A DNA stretch of 12,853 nt. Origin: Reyranella sp. GTDB lineage: Bacteria > Pseudomonadota > Alphaproteobacteria > Reyranellales > Reyranellaceae. The notes beneath the pieces were generated by a model. The model saw only the letters and a program-made list of their open reading frames with translations. It was not told the DNA's origin and ran no database searches. The stretch is from contig JAUXRT010000661.1 of the NCBI GenBank assembly GCA_030681635.1, positions 1 to 12,853 on the forward strand, in the 5' to 3' direction. The stretch's first letter is position 1, and the number at the start of each line of letters is the position of its first letter. Position numbers and translations under genes: made by a program. This document shows, one piece after another, positions 6,897 through 12,853 of the stretch.

Positions 6897-8240
6897 ATGT
6901 TGCCCAGACCCGGCGCCACCCAGACCCTCGCCCGTTTCGTTGCCGAAACAAGATGGGAGACCCTGCCCGATCCTGTGCGCCATGAAGCCAAGCGCGCCCT
7001 CCTCAACTTCTTCGCCGTCGCGATCGCGGGCTGCCGCACCGAACCGGTCGAGATCGCGCTGAAATCGCTCGCCGAATTCTCGGGCGGCAAGCTGGCCACG
7101 ATCATCGGCCGTACCGATCGCATCGATGCGCTGAGCGCCGCCTTCCTGAACGGCGCCGGCGCCAACGTCTTCGACTATTGCGACACGCACCTCCCCACCG
7201 TCGTTCATCCGACCTCGCCCGTGGCGCCGGCGCTGCTGGCGCTCGCCGACATGCGGCGCGTGACCGGACCAGAGCTGCTGCTGGCCTTCGTGCTGGGCTT
7301 CGAGATCGAATGCCGGGTCGGCGGCGCGGTCTCGCCCGGCCACTATCCCAAGGGTTGGCACATCACCTCGACCTGCGGCGTGTTCGGCTCGGCCGCGGGC
7401 GCCGCGAAGCTCCTCGGCCTCACGGCAGACCAGATCGTCTGGGCGCTCGGCACCGCCTCGACGCAATCGGCCGGCCTCTGCGAATGCCTGGGCTGGCCGG
7501 CAAAGAGCGTCAGCGTCGGCAATGCCGCGCGGAACGGCCTGTGGTCCGCGCTGCTTGCCGAAAAGGGCTTCTCAGGCCCGGCCGAGCCTATTGCAGGCGC
7601 GCAGGGCTTCCTCGCCGCCATGGGCGAGCCGCCGAACTGGGCGGCGTTACTGGATGGCCTCGGCATGAGCTGGGAAGTCACCAATAATTCGATCAAACCC
7701 TACCCGTGCGGCTTCGTGATCCACCCGCTGCTCGACTGCGCGCTCGACTGGCGGCGCAACCATCCCACGGCCGTCGTCACGCGTGTGGCCGTGCGCGGCA
7801 ATCCGCTGCTGCTGCAGCGAACCGACCGGCCCGAGGTCGCGACCGGCCGCGAGTCGCAGGTGAGCCTGCAGCACGCCGTTGCCGCCGCGCTGGTTCAAGG
7901 CAAAGCCGGCCTCGACCAGTTCACCGACGCCTGCGTCAACGACGCCGCCGTCAGGGACATGCGTCGCAAGATCGAGGTCGCAAGCGACCCCGCCCTCTCG
8001 ACCATCGCGGCCGAGATGGATTTCTTCACCGCCGACGGAAAGAAGCACAGCGTCGCGACCCAGGCCGCGCGCGGCAGCTCGTCCAACCCGATGAAAGACA
8101 CGGAGATCGAGGACAAGCTCCGCGCCGAGGCCGGCCGCTGGCGGCCCGGGCATGACATCCAGAAGCTGATCGACGCGGTCTGGACGCTGGAGAAGAGCGG
8201 CGATGTCTCCAACCTCGCGGCCCTGACCGTGCCGCGCTAA
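6897..8240 (+). CDS. MmgE/PrpD family protein (2-methylcitrate dehydratase-like)
   Basis: A 447-residue member of the MmgE/PrpD family, which includes 2-methylcitrate dehydratase, cis-aconitate decarboxylase and iminodisuccinate epimerase. The family opening TLARFVAETRWETLP is at residues 10-24. The active-site region FDYCDTHLPTVVHPTSPV comes near 90-110. GWHITSTCGVFGSAAGAAKLLGL, the conserved helix bundle, and SIKPYPCGFVIHPLLD, the second signature, are also present. The length is the usual ~450. ATG 6897 is chosen because the homology starts right there; the frame is open upstream to 6735 but that part is antisense to panC. The Shine-Dalgarno sequence is weak (GAAAG). Absence of prpB or prpC nearby argues against the methylcitrate cycle. 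Related paralogues near Bug-type receptor genes are common, and most have unknown substrates. Confidence 0.9.
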   Translation: MLPRPGATQTLARFVAETRWETLPDPVRHEAKRALLNFFAVAIAGCRTEPVEIALKSLAEFSGGKLATIIGRTDRIDALSAAFLNGAGANVFDYCDTHLPTVVHPTSPVAPALLALADMRRVTGPELLLAFVLGFEIECRVGGAVSPGHYPKGWHITSTCGVFGSAAGAAKLLGLTADQIVWALGTASTQSAGLCECLGWPAKSVSVGNAARNGLWSALLAEKGFSGPAEPIAGAQGFLAAMGEPPNWAALLDGLGMSWEVTNNSIKPYPCGFVIHPLLDCALDWRRNHPTAVVTRVAVRGNPLLLQRTDRPEVATGRESQVSLQHAVAAALVQGKAGLDQFTDACVNDAAVRDMRRKIEVASDPALSTIAAEMDFFTADGKKHSVATQAARGSSSNPMKDTEIEDKLRAEAGRWRPGHDIQKLIDAVWTLEKSGDVSNLAALTVPR

Positions 8241-8250
8241 GGGCGTTTTT

Positions 8251-8270
8251 TGGCACAGCTCGTTGTGCCA
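8251..8270. repeat. Perfect inverted repeat TGGCACA-N6-TGTGCCA
   Basis: A 7-base perfect palindrome with a 6-base spacer lies 10 bases after the MmgE/PrpD stop. It is preceded, not followed, by a T tract on the plus strand, so it is not a standard terminator for that gene. Two further TGTGCC copies lie at 8288-8293 and 8346-8351 in the same intergenic region. It could be a protein-binding site or a simple hairpin. Confidence 0.4.
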
Positions 8271-8420
8271 CGCGTTGTCTGGCCAACTGTGCCGAAAATC
8301 ACAGCCAAGTCGTTGATTCACCGAAGGGATCGCCCCGCGATCGGCTGTGCCATCAAGCCCGTCGACTCCGGTTGATCAGTGTCCAGTAAATGAGGCCCGG
8401 CTCCGAGGCTTGCCGACACG

Positions 8421-8459
8421 AAAAAGGCCGGCGCCCCTAGTCAAAGGAAGCGCCAGCCT
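8421..8459 (-). terminator. Rho-independent terminator of the Bug-type receptor gene
   Basis: Read on the minus strand, AGGCTGGCGC (8459-8450) and GCGCCGGCCT (8434-8425) form a 10-pair GC-rich stem with one G-U pair and a 15-base loop. The stem runs straight into T5 (8425-8421). It starts about 40 bases after the stop of the receptor gene at 8498. No promoter or gene was found in the remainder of the intergenic region 8241-8497. Confidence 0.85.
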
Positions 8460-8497
8460 GACAGAAATATAGCCCAAAACCTGCTGAACTGTCAAAA

Positions 8498-9481
8498 CTA
8501 TTCGACAGTAACTTTTGCCGCCGCCGCAACCGCCTTCCAGGTGGCGATGTCCTTCTGGATGAAGGCGGCGAAAGCCTCCGGCGTGTTGCCGACCGTCTGC
8601 ATGGCCTGGTTGGTCAAAAGCTTGTTGGTCTCGGGATCGGCCAGCGCCTTGGCGATCTCGGCGTTGAGCTTCTTCACGATCTCCGGCGGCGTCTTGGCCG
8701 GCGCCAGGATGCCGTGCCAGGCGAGCGCCTCGAAGCCGGGATAGCCGCTTTCGGCGACGGTCGGCACCTCGGGCGCCACCGGCGAACGTTCCAGGCTGGT
8801 GACGGCGAGCGCGCGCAGTTTGCCCGACCTGATGTGCGGCAAGACGCTGATGGGATCGCCGAACACCACCGAGAGCTGGCCGCCTAAAAGATCGCCCACG
8901 GCCAGCGCCGTGCCGCGATAGGGGATGTGGGTCATCTGCAGGCCCGCCTTGCTGTTGAACAGCTCGGCCACCAGGTGATTGGCCGCGCCGACGCCGGTCG
9001 ATCCGTAGTTCATCGCGCCGGGCTTGCTCTTGGCCAGTGCCACGAACTCCTGCAGCGTCTTGGCCGGCAGCTCGGAATTGACGACCAGGATGTAGGGATA
9101 GGCCGTCGTCATGGTGATCGGCGCAAAATCCTTCACCGGATCGTAGGGCAAGGTCTTGTAGACGGCCGGGTTGATCGAGATCGGCCCGGACTGGCCGAGC
9201 AGCAGCGTGTAACCGTCGGGCGCCGCCTTCGCGACCATGTCGGTGCCGACGATGGAGCCGGCGCCGCCGCGATTCTCGATCACGATCGGCTGGCCGATGC
9301 TTTCGCTGACGCGCTTGGCCACGATGCGCGCGACCGAATCGGCACCGCCGCCCGGGGCATAGGGCACGATCAGGCGAATGGATCGGGAGGGATAGTCGTC
9401 GGCAACCGCAGGAGCTGCCAGGAGAGGCGCAGCGAGCGCCAAAAGCAGAGCGGCGCGCCGTCGAGTCGCGATCATCACCAT
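8498..9481 (-). CDS. Bug-family tripartite tricarboxylate transporter substrate-binding protein
   Basis: A 327-residue periplasmic receptor of the TTT/Bug family. A signal peptide covers about residues 1-27 (basic RRR, an Ala/Leu core, cleavage after AVA). The mature protein starts with YPSRSIRLIVPYAPGGGADS, the Bug hallmark, then has a PDGYTLLLG strand, a YDPVKDFAPIT segment and the HIPYRGTA...GDLLGGQLSVVFGD signature. Such proteins bind carboxylated ligands and normally hand them to TctA/TctB-type membrane subunits. None is encoded here, so this is an orphan receptor, as is frequent where the family is expanded. The start is ambiguous: ATG 9481 is only ~3 bases from GGGAGG, while GTG 9478 and ATG 9475 sit at more usual distances. 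The open frame continues upstream to 9880, but that extension is antisense-like shadow of the SDR gene region. A terminator follows at 8421-8459. Confidence 0.92.
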   Translation of the reverse strand: MVMIATRRRAALLLALAAPLLAAPAVADDYPSRSIRLIVPYAPGGGADSVARIVAKRVSESIGQPIVIENRGGAGSIVGTDMVAKAAPDGYTLLLGQSGPISINPAVYKTLPYDPVKDFAPITMTTAYPYILVVNSELPAKTLQEFVALAKSKPGAMNYGSTGVGAANHLVAELFNSKAGLQMTHIPYRGTALAVGDLLGGQLSVVFGDPISVLPHIRSGKLRALAVTSLERSPVAPEVPTVAESGYPGFEALAWHGILAPAKTPPEIVKKLNAEIAKALADPETNKLLTNQAMQTVGNTPEAFAAFIQKDIATWKAVAAAAKVTVE

Positions 9482-9551
9482 GTGCCTCCCTGGATGTCCG
9501 GTTTCTTGATCGGACTCTAGCGGCAAAAATGGCGGCGCGGCATGACCACGC

Positions 9552-10340
9552 TCACTGATTCCGCCGTTCATTTCGCAACGTCGGCAGACCGACGCCGGCG
9601 GCGTCGAAGCCGCCATCCACCGCCAGCACCTGGCCGGTGATGTAGCTCGCCTGGTCGCCGCACAGGAAGCAGATCGCGTTGGCGAGTTCCGATTCCAGGC
9701 CGTAGCGGTTGAGCGGGATATGGTCGTGATAATCGGCGCGGATTGCCGGCGTGTGCACGGCCTTGGCCATGGCGGTATCGACCGGTCCCGGCGCCACGGC
9801 ATTGACGCGGATGCCATACTCGCCGAGTTCGGCCGCCTGTTGCCTGGTGAGATGTGCCAGCCCGGCCTTGCTGGTGCCATAGGCGACGCGGAGCGTGGAG
9901 GCCCGCAGGCCCGAGATCGAGGTGATGTTGACGATGGCGCCGCCGCCCTGGTCCCGCATGATCGGCGCCACTGCCTGGGTCATCAGGAAAGGACCGGTGA
10001 GGTTCACCGCCATGACGCGCTGCCATTCCTCCAGCGTCACGTCGAGCATCGGTTTGAACACGGCGATGCCGGCATTGTTGACCAGGGCATCGATGCGGCC
10101 GAACTGCCGGTGGGCCTGCTGCACAGCGGCCTGAATCGCTCCTGGGTCCGAGACATCGGCCTCGAGCGCCAAGGTAGCGTCTGCGCGACCCAAGGCATCG
10201 ACGGTGGAGCGCAGCGTGTCGCCCGAGATATCCAGCATCGCAACGTGCCAGCCGTCTTCCAGGAAGCGGGTCGCCGTCGCGAGGCCAATGCCGCGCGCCG
10301 CGCCGGTCACAAGGGCAACCTTCTTCAGCCCAATGGCCAT
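9552..10340 (-). CDS. Short-chain dehydrogenase/reductase (SDR)
   Basis: A 262-residue classical SDR oxidoreductase. The nucleotide-binding motif TGAARGIG is at residues 12-19, with Asp37 after the second strand suggesting NAD(H) preference. NNAG lies at 88-91. The catalytic tetrad is Asn113, Ser141, Tyr154 and Lys158 (YGTSK). The C-terminus carries the common ITGQVLAVDGGFDAAG. It looks complete and active, and it probably oxidises an alcohol or 3-hydroxy acid of unknown identity. ATG 10340 is chosen because the Rossmann fold begins right behind it; the frame is open to 10448 but the extra residues are low-complexity Arg/Ala. GGGGAG lies about 11 bases upstream, a little far. The receptor gene follows on the same strand after 70 bases, so the two may be transcribed together. 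Confidence 0.93.
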   Translation of the reverse strand: MAIGLKKVALVTGAARGIGLATATRFLEDGWHVAMLDISGDTLRSTVDALGRADATLALEADVSDPGAIQAAVQQAHRQFGRIDALVNNAGIAVFKPMLDVTLEEWQRVMAVNLTGPFLMTQAVAPIMRDQGGGAIVNITSISGLRASTLRVAYGTSKAGLAHLTRQQAAELGEYGIRVNAVAPGPVDTAMAKAVHTPAIRADYHDHIPLNRYGLESELANAICFLCGDQASYITGQVLAVDGGFDAAGVGLPTLRNERRNQ

Positions 10341-10488
10341 GCCGCGTTTCTCCCCTGCTTCGCTGCTGCCGCCAGACTTAGTACTCCGCGGGAAGCGTAC
10401 CATCGCACGCGCGCACGCCGCCGCACGCCTGTCCAATCGGCAAGGCATGCCGATGTGGCTAAAGCCACTGTCTATACGGGAAGAAAAT

Positions 10489-10534
10489 TGGAGCGGGCGA
10501 AGGGATTCGAACCCTCGACCCCGACCTTGGCAAG
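10489..10534 (-). pseudogene. 3' fragment of tRNA-Gly (GCC): attachment-site half
   Basis: Read on the minus strand from 10534 down, the sequence is the 3' part of a tRNA: anticodon loop TTGCCAA with anticodon GCC, the 3' anticodon-stem strand, a variable loop, the T arm with GGTTCGAATCC, the acceptor strand CGCCCGC, discriminator T and CCA. The 5' half (acceptor 5' strand, D arm, 5' anticodon strand) is missing; upstream bases do not pair with it. The identity stops at the anticodon stem-loop, a common crossover point for tyrosine integrases that use tRNA genes. The fragment is therefore read as one att half left by integration, with the intact tRNA-Gly expected at the other end of the element. 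Confidence 0.88.
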
Positions 10535-10651
10535 ATATTGGTCCATCTTCGCTAGACTAGCCTCCGATAGCCAGTAGCCCGCAAAAACAACTAGTTAGAG
10601 CGACCCACCTACGCCGCACTACCCGCATCTAGCCTGCTATTCGCTTTATCT

Positions 10652-10697
10652 CGCTTACAAGGCGCTTACATTCTTGCCGCAATTTGATAATGTAAGC
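10652..10697. repeat. Repeated GCTTACA motifs upstream of the integrase (candidate arm-type or operator sites)
   Basis: CGCTTACA occurs twice in direct orientation 11 bases apart (10652-10659 and 10663-10670), one helical turn. The second copy is half of a perfect 9-base inverted repeat, GCTTACATT (10664-10672) and AATGTAAGC (10689-10697), with a 16-base spacer. The cluster ends 21 bases before the integrase start. Position and geometry suit integrase arm-binding sites or an autoregulatory operator; binding is inferred. Confidence 0.6.
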
Positions 10698-10706
10698 AGG
10701 CAGCGC

Positions 10707-10711
10707 AGGAG
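10707..10711 (+). promoter_or_regulatory. Ribosome binding site deciding the integrase start
   Basis: AGGAG lies 7 bases before GTG 10719. It supports that start over TTG 10674, which falls within the inverted repeat and has no Shine-Dalgarno sequence. Confidence 0.75.
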
Positions 10712-10718
10712 AGCGATA

Positions 10719-12023
10719 GTGTCGAGGTTGACCAAGCGGGCGGTCGAAGCCCTTGCTACCACCGCGGAGGGCCAGGAATTCCTTTGGGACGGTGAGATTC
10801 GCGGCTTCGGCGTCCGGGTAATTCCGTCTGGCCTGAAGACCTTCGTCGTCCAGTATCGCAACGCGGCGGGCAAGAGCCGCAGGATCAAAATCGGCCGGTT
10901 CGGCATCATGACCGTTGAAAAGGCCCGTGAGCTTGCGAAGGTGAAGCTTGGCCGCGTCGCTGAGGGCATTGACCCCGCCGAGGAACTGGAGGCTGGGAGG
11001 GACAACATAACGGTCGAGGCATTGTGCGACTGGTATCTAACGGAAGCTGAAGCGGGTCGGATCCTTGGCCGCAAGAACCGCCCAATCAAAGCATCGACGC
11101 TGGCGATGGATCGGAGCCGGATCAACACTCACATAAAACCGCTGCTCGGCAAGCGGTTGGTGGGCAGCCTCCGCGTCGTCGACATCGAGGGCATGCAATC
11201 CGATATCGTGGCCGGAAAGACTGCCGCTACGGAGCGGCGGCCGGGACGGGGTGGAGTCGCCCGGGGTGGACCGGGCGTGGCAGGCCGGGCGGTCGCAACG
11301 TTCCAGTCGATTCTCAGCCACGCCGCGCGCCTGGATGTCATCGAGAAACATCCGAGCCAAGGCGCACGACGTCTCGCCGGCAAGAAGAAGCAGCGACGCC
11401 TCAGTACCGGCGAGATCAAGAAGCTCGGCGCGGCCCTACAGTATGGCGAACGAAACGGCGAGCACAGCACTGGACTGGCGGTTGTCAGGTTTCTGCTGCT
11501 GACAGGCTTTCGCATCTCCGAGGGCCAGCAGATGCACCGCGATTGGCTCCACGCCGAAAAGGGCTACGTTGCCTTCCCCGACACCAAGGCGGACGCTCAG
11601 ATTCGGGCGATCGGACCGGTTGCTGCCCGCCATGCCGCGAACCAACCGAAGCAAGAAGGCAGCCCGTACGTTTTTCCTGCCGACGTTGGCGACGGCGCTT
11701 TCACTGCGGGCAAGGCCTGCTTGGAGCGACTGTGCGCGATGGTAGGCATTACAGGTGTCACGCCGCACACGCTTCGTCATACGTTTGGAAGTGTAGCCGG
11801 TGATCTCGGCTTCTCGGAATTGACGATCGCCGCGATGCTGGGCCACGCGGCACAGTCGGTAACGCAGGGCTATGTCCACATCGACGAGGCTCTCAAGCTT
11901 GCCATCACTCGCACCTCGGACACGATCGCGCAGTTGCTGAACGAGGGTGCGCAGGAGGCGCGTGCACCCCGTAATCGCTCGCACAGGGCTATGTCTCGCG
12001 GCGCCGAAATCAGCGCAGATTAA
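10719..12023 (+). CDS. Tyrosine-type site-specific integrase (DUF4102/P4-like)
   Basis: A 434-residue integrase. The N-terminal DUF4102 arm-binding domain spans about residues 1-85 (TKRAVEAL, then WDGEIRGFGVRVIPSGLKTFVVQYRN). The SAM-like core-binding domain is about 95-215, and the catalytic domain about 225-405. The catalytic residues are present: Arg265 (TGFRISE), His350 and Arg353 (PHTLRHT), His376 (LGHAAQS) and the nucleophile Tyr385 (QGYVHID). An RGGPGVAGRAVATFQ loop before the catalytic domain is typical of the alphaproteobacterial subgroup. The enzyme should catalyse integration and excision of the element at tRNA-Gly. GTG 10719 is preferred because AGGAG stands 7 bases upstream and because family members open with SRLTKRAVE; a longer TTG start exists at 10674. 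The gene looks intact and reads away from the att fragment. Confidence 0.93.
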   Translation: MSRLTKRAVEALATTAEGQEFLWDGEIRGFGVRVIPSGLKTFVVQYRNAAGKSRRIKIGRFGIMTVEKARELAKVKLGRVAEGIDPAEELEAGRDNITVEALCDWYLTEAEAGRILGRKNRPIKASTLAMDRSRINTHIKPLLGKRLVGSLRVVDIEGMQSDIVAGKTAATERRPGRGGVARGGPGVAGRAVATFQSILSHAARLDVIEKHPSQGARRLAGKKKQRRLSTGEIKKLGAALQYGERNGEHSTGLAVVRFLLLTGFRISEGQQMHRDWLHAEKGYVAFPDTKADAQIRAIGPVAARHAANQPKQEGSPYVFPADVGDGAFTAGKACLERLCAMVGITGVTPHTLRHTFGSVAGDLGFSELTIAAMLGHAAQSVTQGYVHIDEALKLAITRTSDTIAQLLNEGAQEARAPRNRSHRAMSRGAEISAD

Positions 12024-12137
12024 CCAGGATAGCGGAGCCAGAATCTACAAGCGCGGGGGCTCCACCCACCGTACTACTCCAAGGGTCATGTACACCAATT
12101 CGTCGCCACTCGGCCAAGACTCCACCCTGGAGAAGCC

Positions 12138-12320
12138 ATGAAGCTCGCAACCGCCTTGATTTTGTTGGCGCTCCCGGTTGGCGCCCAGACCGTCACAGAC
12201 GGCGATACGATCAAGATGGACGGAACCACCTATCGCCTCTGGGGCATCGACGCCCCAGAAAGTAAGCAAGAGTGTGCAGACAGTTGGGCGGCCGGCAAAG
12301 CCGCAACAACCTATCTCTAA
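12138..12320 (+). pseudogene. Truncated secreted thermonuclease (SNase-like) remnant
   Basis: A 60-residue frame begins with a signal peptide (MKLATALILLALPVGAQ) and continues with the start of a staphylococcal-nuclease-type domain: DGDTIK (residues 21-26), YRLWGIDAPES (32-42) and a W-AG-AAT helix. Residues equivalent to the nuclease's calcium-binding Asp, first catalytic Arg (Arg33) and Glu (Glu41) are there. The frame ends at TAA 12318-12320 before the second catalytic Arg and the rest of the OB-fold; complete relatives run well over 100 residues. Downstream DNA does not resume the nuclease in another frame: the next frame gives only a few residues before TGA 12337-12339. GGAG precedes ATG 12138 at good spacing. 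An active nuclease is not expected. The 114 bases before it (12024-12137) show no clear element. Confidence 0.75.
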
Positions 12321-12337
12321 AGGACGATATGGCCATT

Positions 12338-12344
12338 GAGGAAG
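12338..12344 (+). promoter_or_regulatory. Ribosome binding site for the HNH-like gene
   Basis: GAGGAAG lies 7 bases before TTG 12352 and just after an in-frame TGA (12337-12339). This fixes TTG as the likely start of the Cys-rich protein. Confidence 0.6.
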
Positions 12345-12351
12345 CACTGCT

Positions 12352-12633
12352 TTGAACCAGCTACCCAAGGTTTGTGTCTTCTGTGGGAAGCCTGTTCGCG
12401 ATCCATTGACCGAACGGAAGCGAGCACGTGAGCACGTGTTTCCATCTTGGGCACTGGAAGAATTCGGTGTGACGCGCGACACTATCGAGTTCTCGCTATT
12501 CGAGGCGATGTGGGATGACGGGGCATCACTTCAGGTAACCGTTCAAACTCCAATTCGCCAATTAGATCTCAACAACTTCCTGCTCGGGGCCGTATGTTCA
12601 GTGTGCAACAACGGCTGGATGAGCCGCCTCGAG
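12352..12633 (+). pseudogene. 5' part of a Cys-rich HNH-like protein, broken at its 3' end
   Basis: From TTG 12352 the frame encodes MNQLPKVCVFCGKPV (Cys8, Cys11), then REHVFPSWALEEF (His28) and, after a less conserved stretch, VCSVCNNGWMSRLE (Cys82, Cys85, Asn86). The pattern CxxC - EHVFP - CxxCN is that of a widespread uncharacterised family whose zinc-binding layout resembles HNH endonucleases; nuclease activity is not shown for it. The recognisable part ends at about residue 94 (12633), whereas relatives continue with a long C-terminal portion. Beyond that the frame stays open to the window edge, but only because it reads a GC-rich SRAP gene in antisense. The gene is therefore truncated by a fusion at about 12627-12636. 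The start is supported by GAGGAAG upstream. It is 31 bases after the truncated thermonuclease. Confidence 0.68.
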
Positions 12634-12853
12634 GCCTTTCCACATGTTCTTGTTCAGGTCGGCGATGTTGTTGACCGGCTTCGGCTTGGAATCGGGCTTC
12701 ATGAAACTGAGCCGGAGCGGGAAGCCCCAGACCATCGACTGTTGCACCCGCTCGCCGTCCTTCTCGCGGATCACGAGGCCTGGCGTGCTGGGATAGACCT
12801 CTTCGGGCGTGTTCGGCAGGTCCTTCGGCGGGCGGACGCCGAAATGACGCGCC
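12598..12853 (-). pseudogene. Fragment of SOS-response-associated peptidase (SRAP/YedK-like), 3' end lost
   Basis: Reading in from the right edge on the minus strand, the frame gives RHFGVRPPKDLPNTPEEVYP, PGLVIREKDGERV, SMVWGFPLR and SKPKPVNNIADLNKNMW. These are the conserved N-terminal-half blocks of the SRAP domain (YedK/HMCES), which crosslinks to abasic sites in single-stranded DNA through an N-terminal Cys. That Cys would lie outside the window. Homology ends near 12634; what follows (LEAAHPAVVAH, stop at 12598-12600) is antisense of the HNH-like gene. The later catalytic Glu and His blocks are missing, so the product would be inactive. The Asn in NNIADL probably corresponds to the DNA-contacting Asn of the family. 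Placement and break are seen; the family call is by motif recognition. Confidence 0.75.

Larger units (their letters stand above)
10489..12853. mobile_element. Left end of an integrative element in tRNA-Gly
   Basis: The element's boundary is the tRNA-Gly(GCC) 3' fragment at 10489-10534. The tRNA break faces right, and the integrase with decayed cargo lies on that side, so the element extends rightward beyond the window. The genes to the left are orderly metabolic chromosome genes. Cargo seen: a complete integrase, a truncated thermonuclease, a broken HNH-like gene and an SRAP fragment. Where the element stops, and whether the SRAP piece belongs to it, cannot be seen here. The element end is inferred from the att half plus integrase; the second att site was not observed. 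Confidence 0.78.

Noticed and set aside
9482..9880. 133-residue N-terminal extension of the Bug receptor frame
   Set aside because: It overlaps the SDR gene in a shifted frame and would bury the signal peptide, which begins right after ATG 9481.
10455..10468. GTGGC-TAAA-GCCAC hairpin as a terminator for the tRNA or SDR region
   Set aside because: The stem is only 5 pairs and no T run follows on either strand.
10489..10580. A complete tRNA on the minus strand, using GCGGGC at about 10576-10581 as the acceptor 5' strand
   Set aside because: That would put about 51 bases before the anticodon, with no D arm and an unpaired anticodon stem. Only the 3' part is a real tRNA sequence.
12034..12063. 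GGAGCC...GGCTCC inverted repeat after the integrase as a terminator
   Set aside because: It has a 6-base stem with an 18-base loop and no T run, which is too weak to call.
12045..12482. 145-codon frame on the minus strand across the thermonuclease and HNH-like region
   Set aside because: It is antisense to two frames with recognisable motifs, and its own product has none.
12634..12853. C-terminal continuation of the HNH-like protein to the window edge
   Set aside because: The open frame there is the antisense of conserved SRAP blocks on the minus strand, so it is open by chance rather than a real domain.

Overview
The window is GC-rich chromosomal DNA of a heterotrophic proteobacterium, most likely an alphaproteobacterium. 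The reasons are the base composition, the close packing of catabolic genes, a Bug-type tripartite tricarboxylate receptor, MmgE/PrpD, an ECF42-type sigma factor and a DUF4102-type integrase. I cannot name the genus from sequence alone. No stretch longer than 300 bases lacks a gene.

Bases 1-10488 look like resident chromosome. From left to right they hold: the 3' end of an unrecognised gene; a 10-helix DMT/EamA-type transporter (+); a DGPF (YCII) protein followed by an ECF42-type sigma factor (both -), with a convincing candidate self-promoter directly upstream; a D-2-hydroxyacid dehydrogenase (-); a divergent two-gene operon of a TfdA-like 2-oxoglutarate/Fe(II) dioxygenase and a thiolase (+); panC (-); a divergent MmgE/PrpD protein (+); and a Bug-type periplasmic receptor and an SDR dehydrogenase (both -). 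A clear rho-independent terminator follows the receptor gene. The metabolic genes suggest uptake and oxidation of an organic acid through CoA chemistry: receptor, dioxygenase or dehydrogenases, a dehydratase/epimerase-like enzyme and a thiolase. The substrate cannot be read from the sequence.

Bases 10489-12853 look like the left end of an integrative element. A 46-base 3' fragment of tRNA-Gly(GCC), starting at the anticodon stem-loop, sits on the minus strand. It is followed by a region with repeated GCTTACA motifs and by a complete tyrosine integrase reading inward. This is the expected attachment junction of an element inserted in the 3' half of a tRNA gene; the intact tRNA-Gly should lie at the far end, right of the window. 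The DNA behind the integrase is decayed: a secreted thermonuclease cut to 60 residues, then the first ~94 codons of a Cys-rich HNH-like protein. That gene breaks at about 12627-12636 into a piece of an oppositely oriented SOS-response-associated peptidase (SRAP) gene that leaves the window. The break is either a real recombination scar or an assembly chimera.

The observations most worth a second look are the candidate ECF42 promoter (2762-2788), the tRNA-Gly junction with its repeat array, and the HNH-like/SRAP junction at the right end. I found no CRISPR array, no rRNA and no clearly novel defence system.
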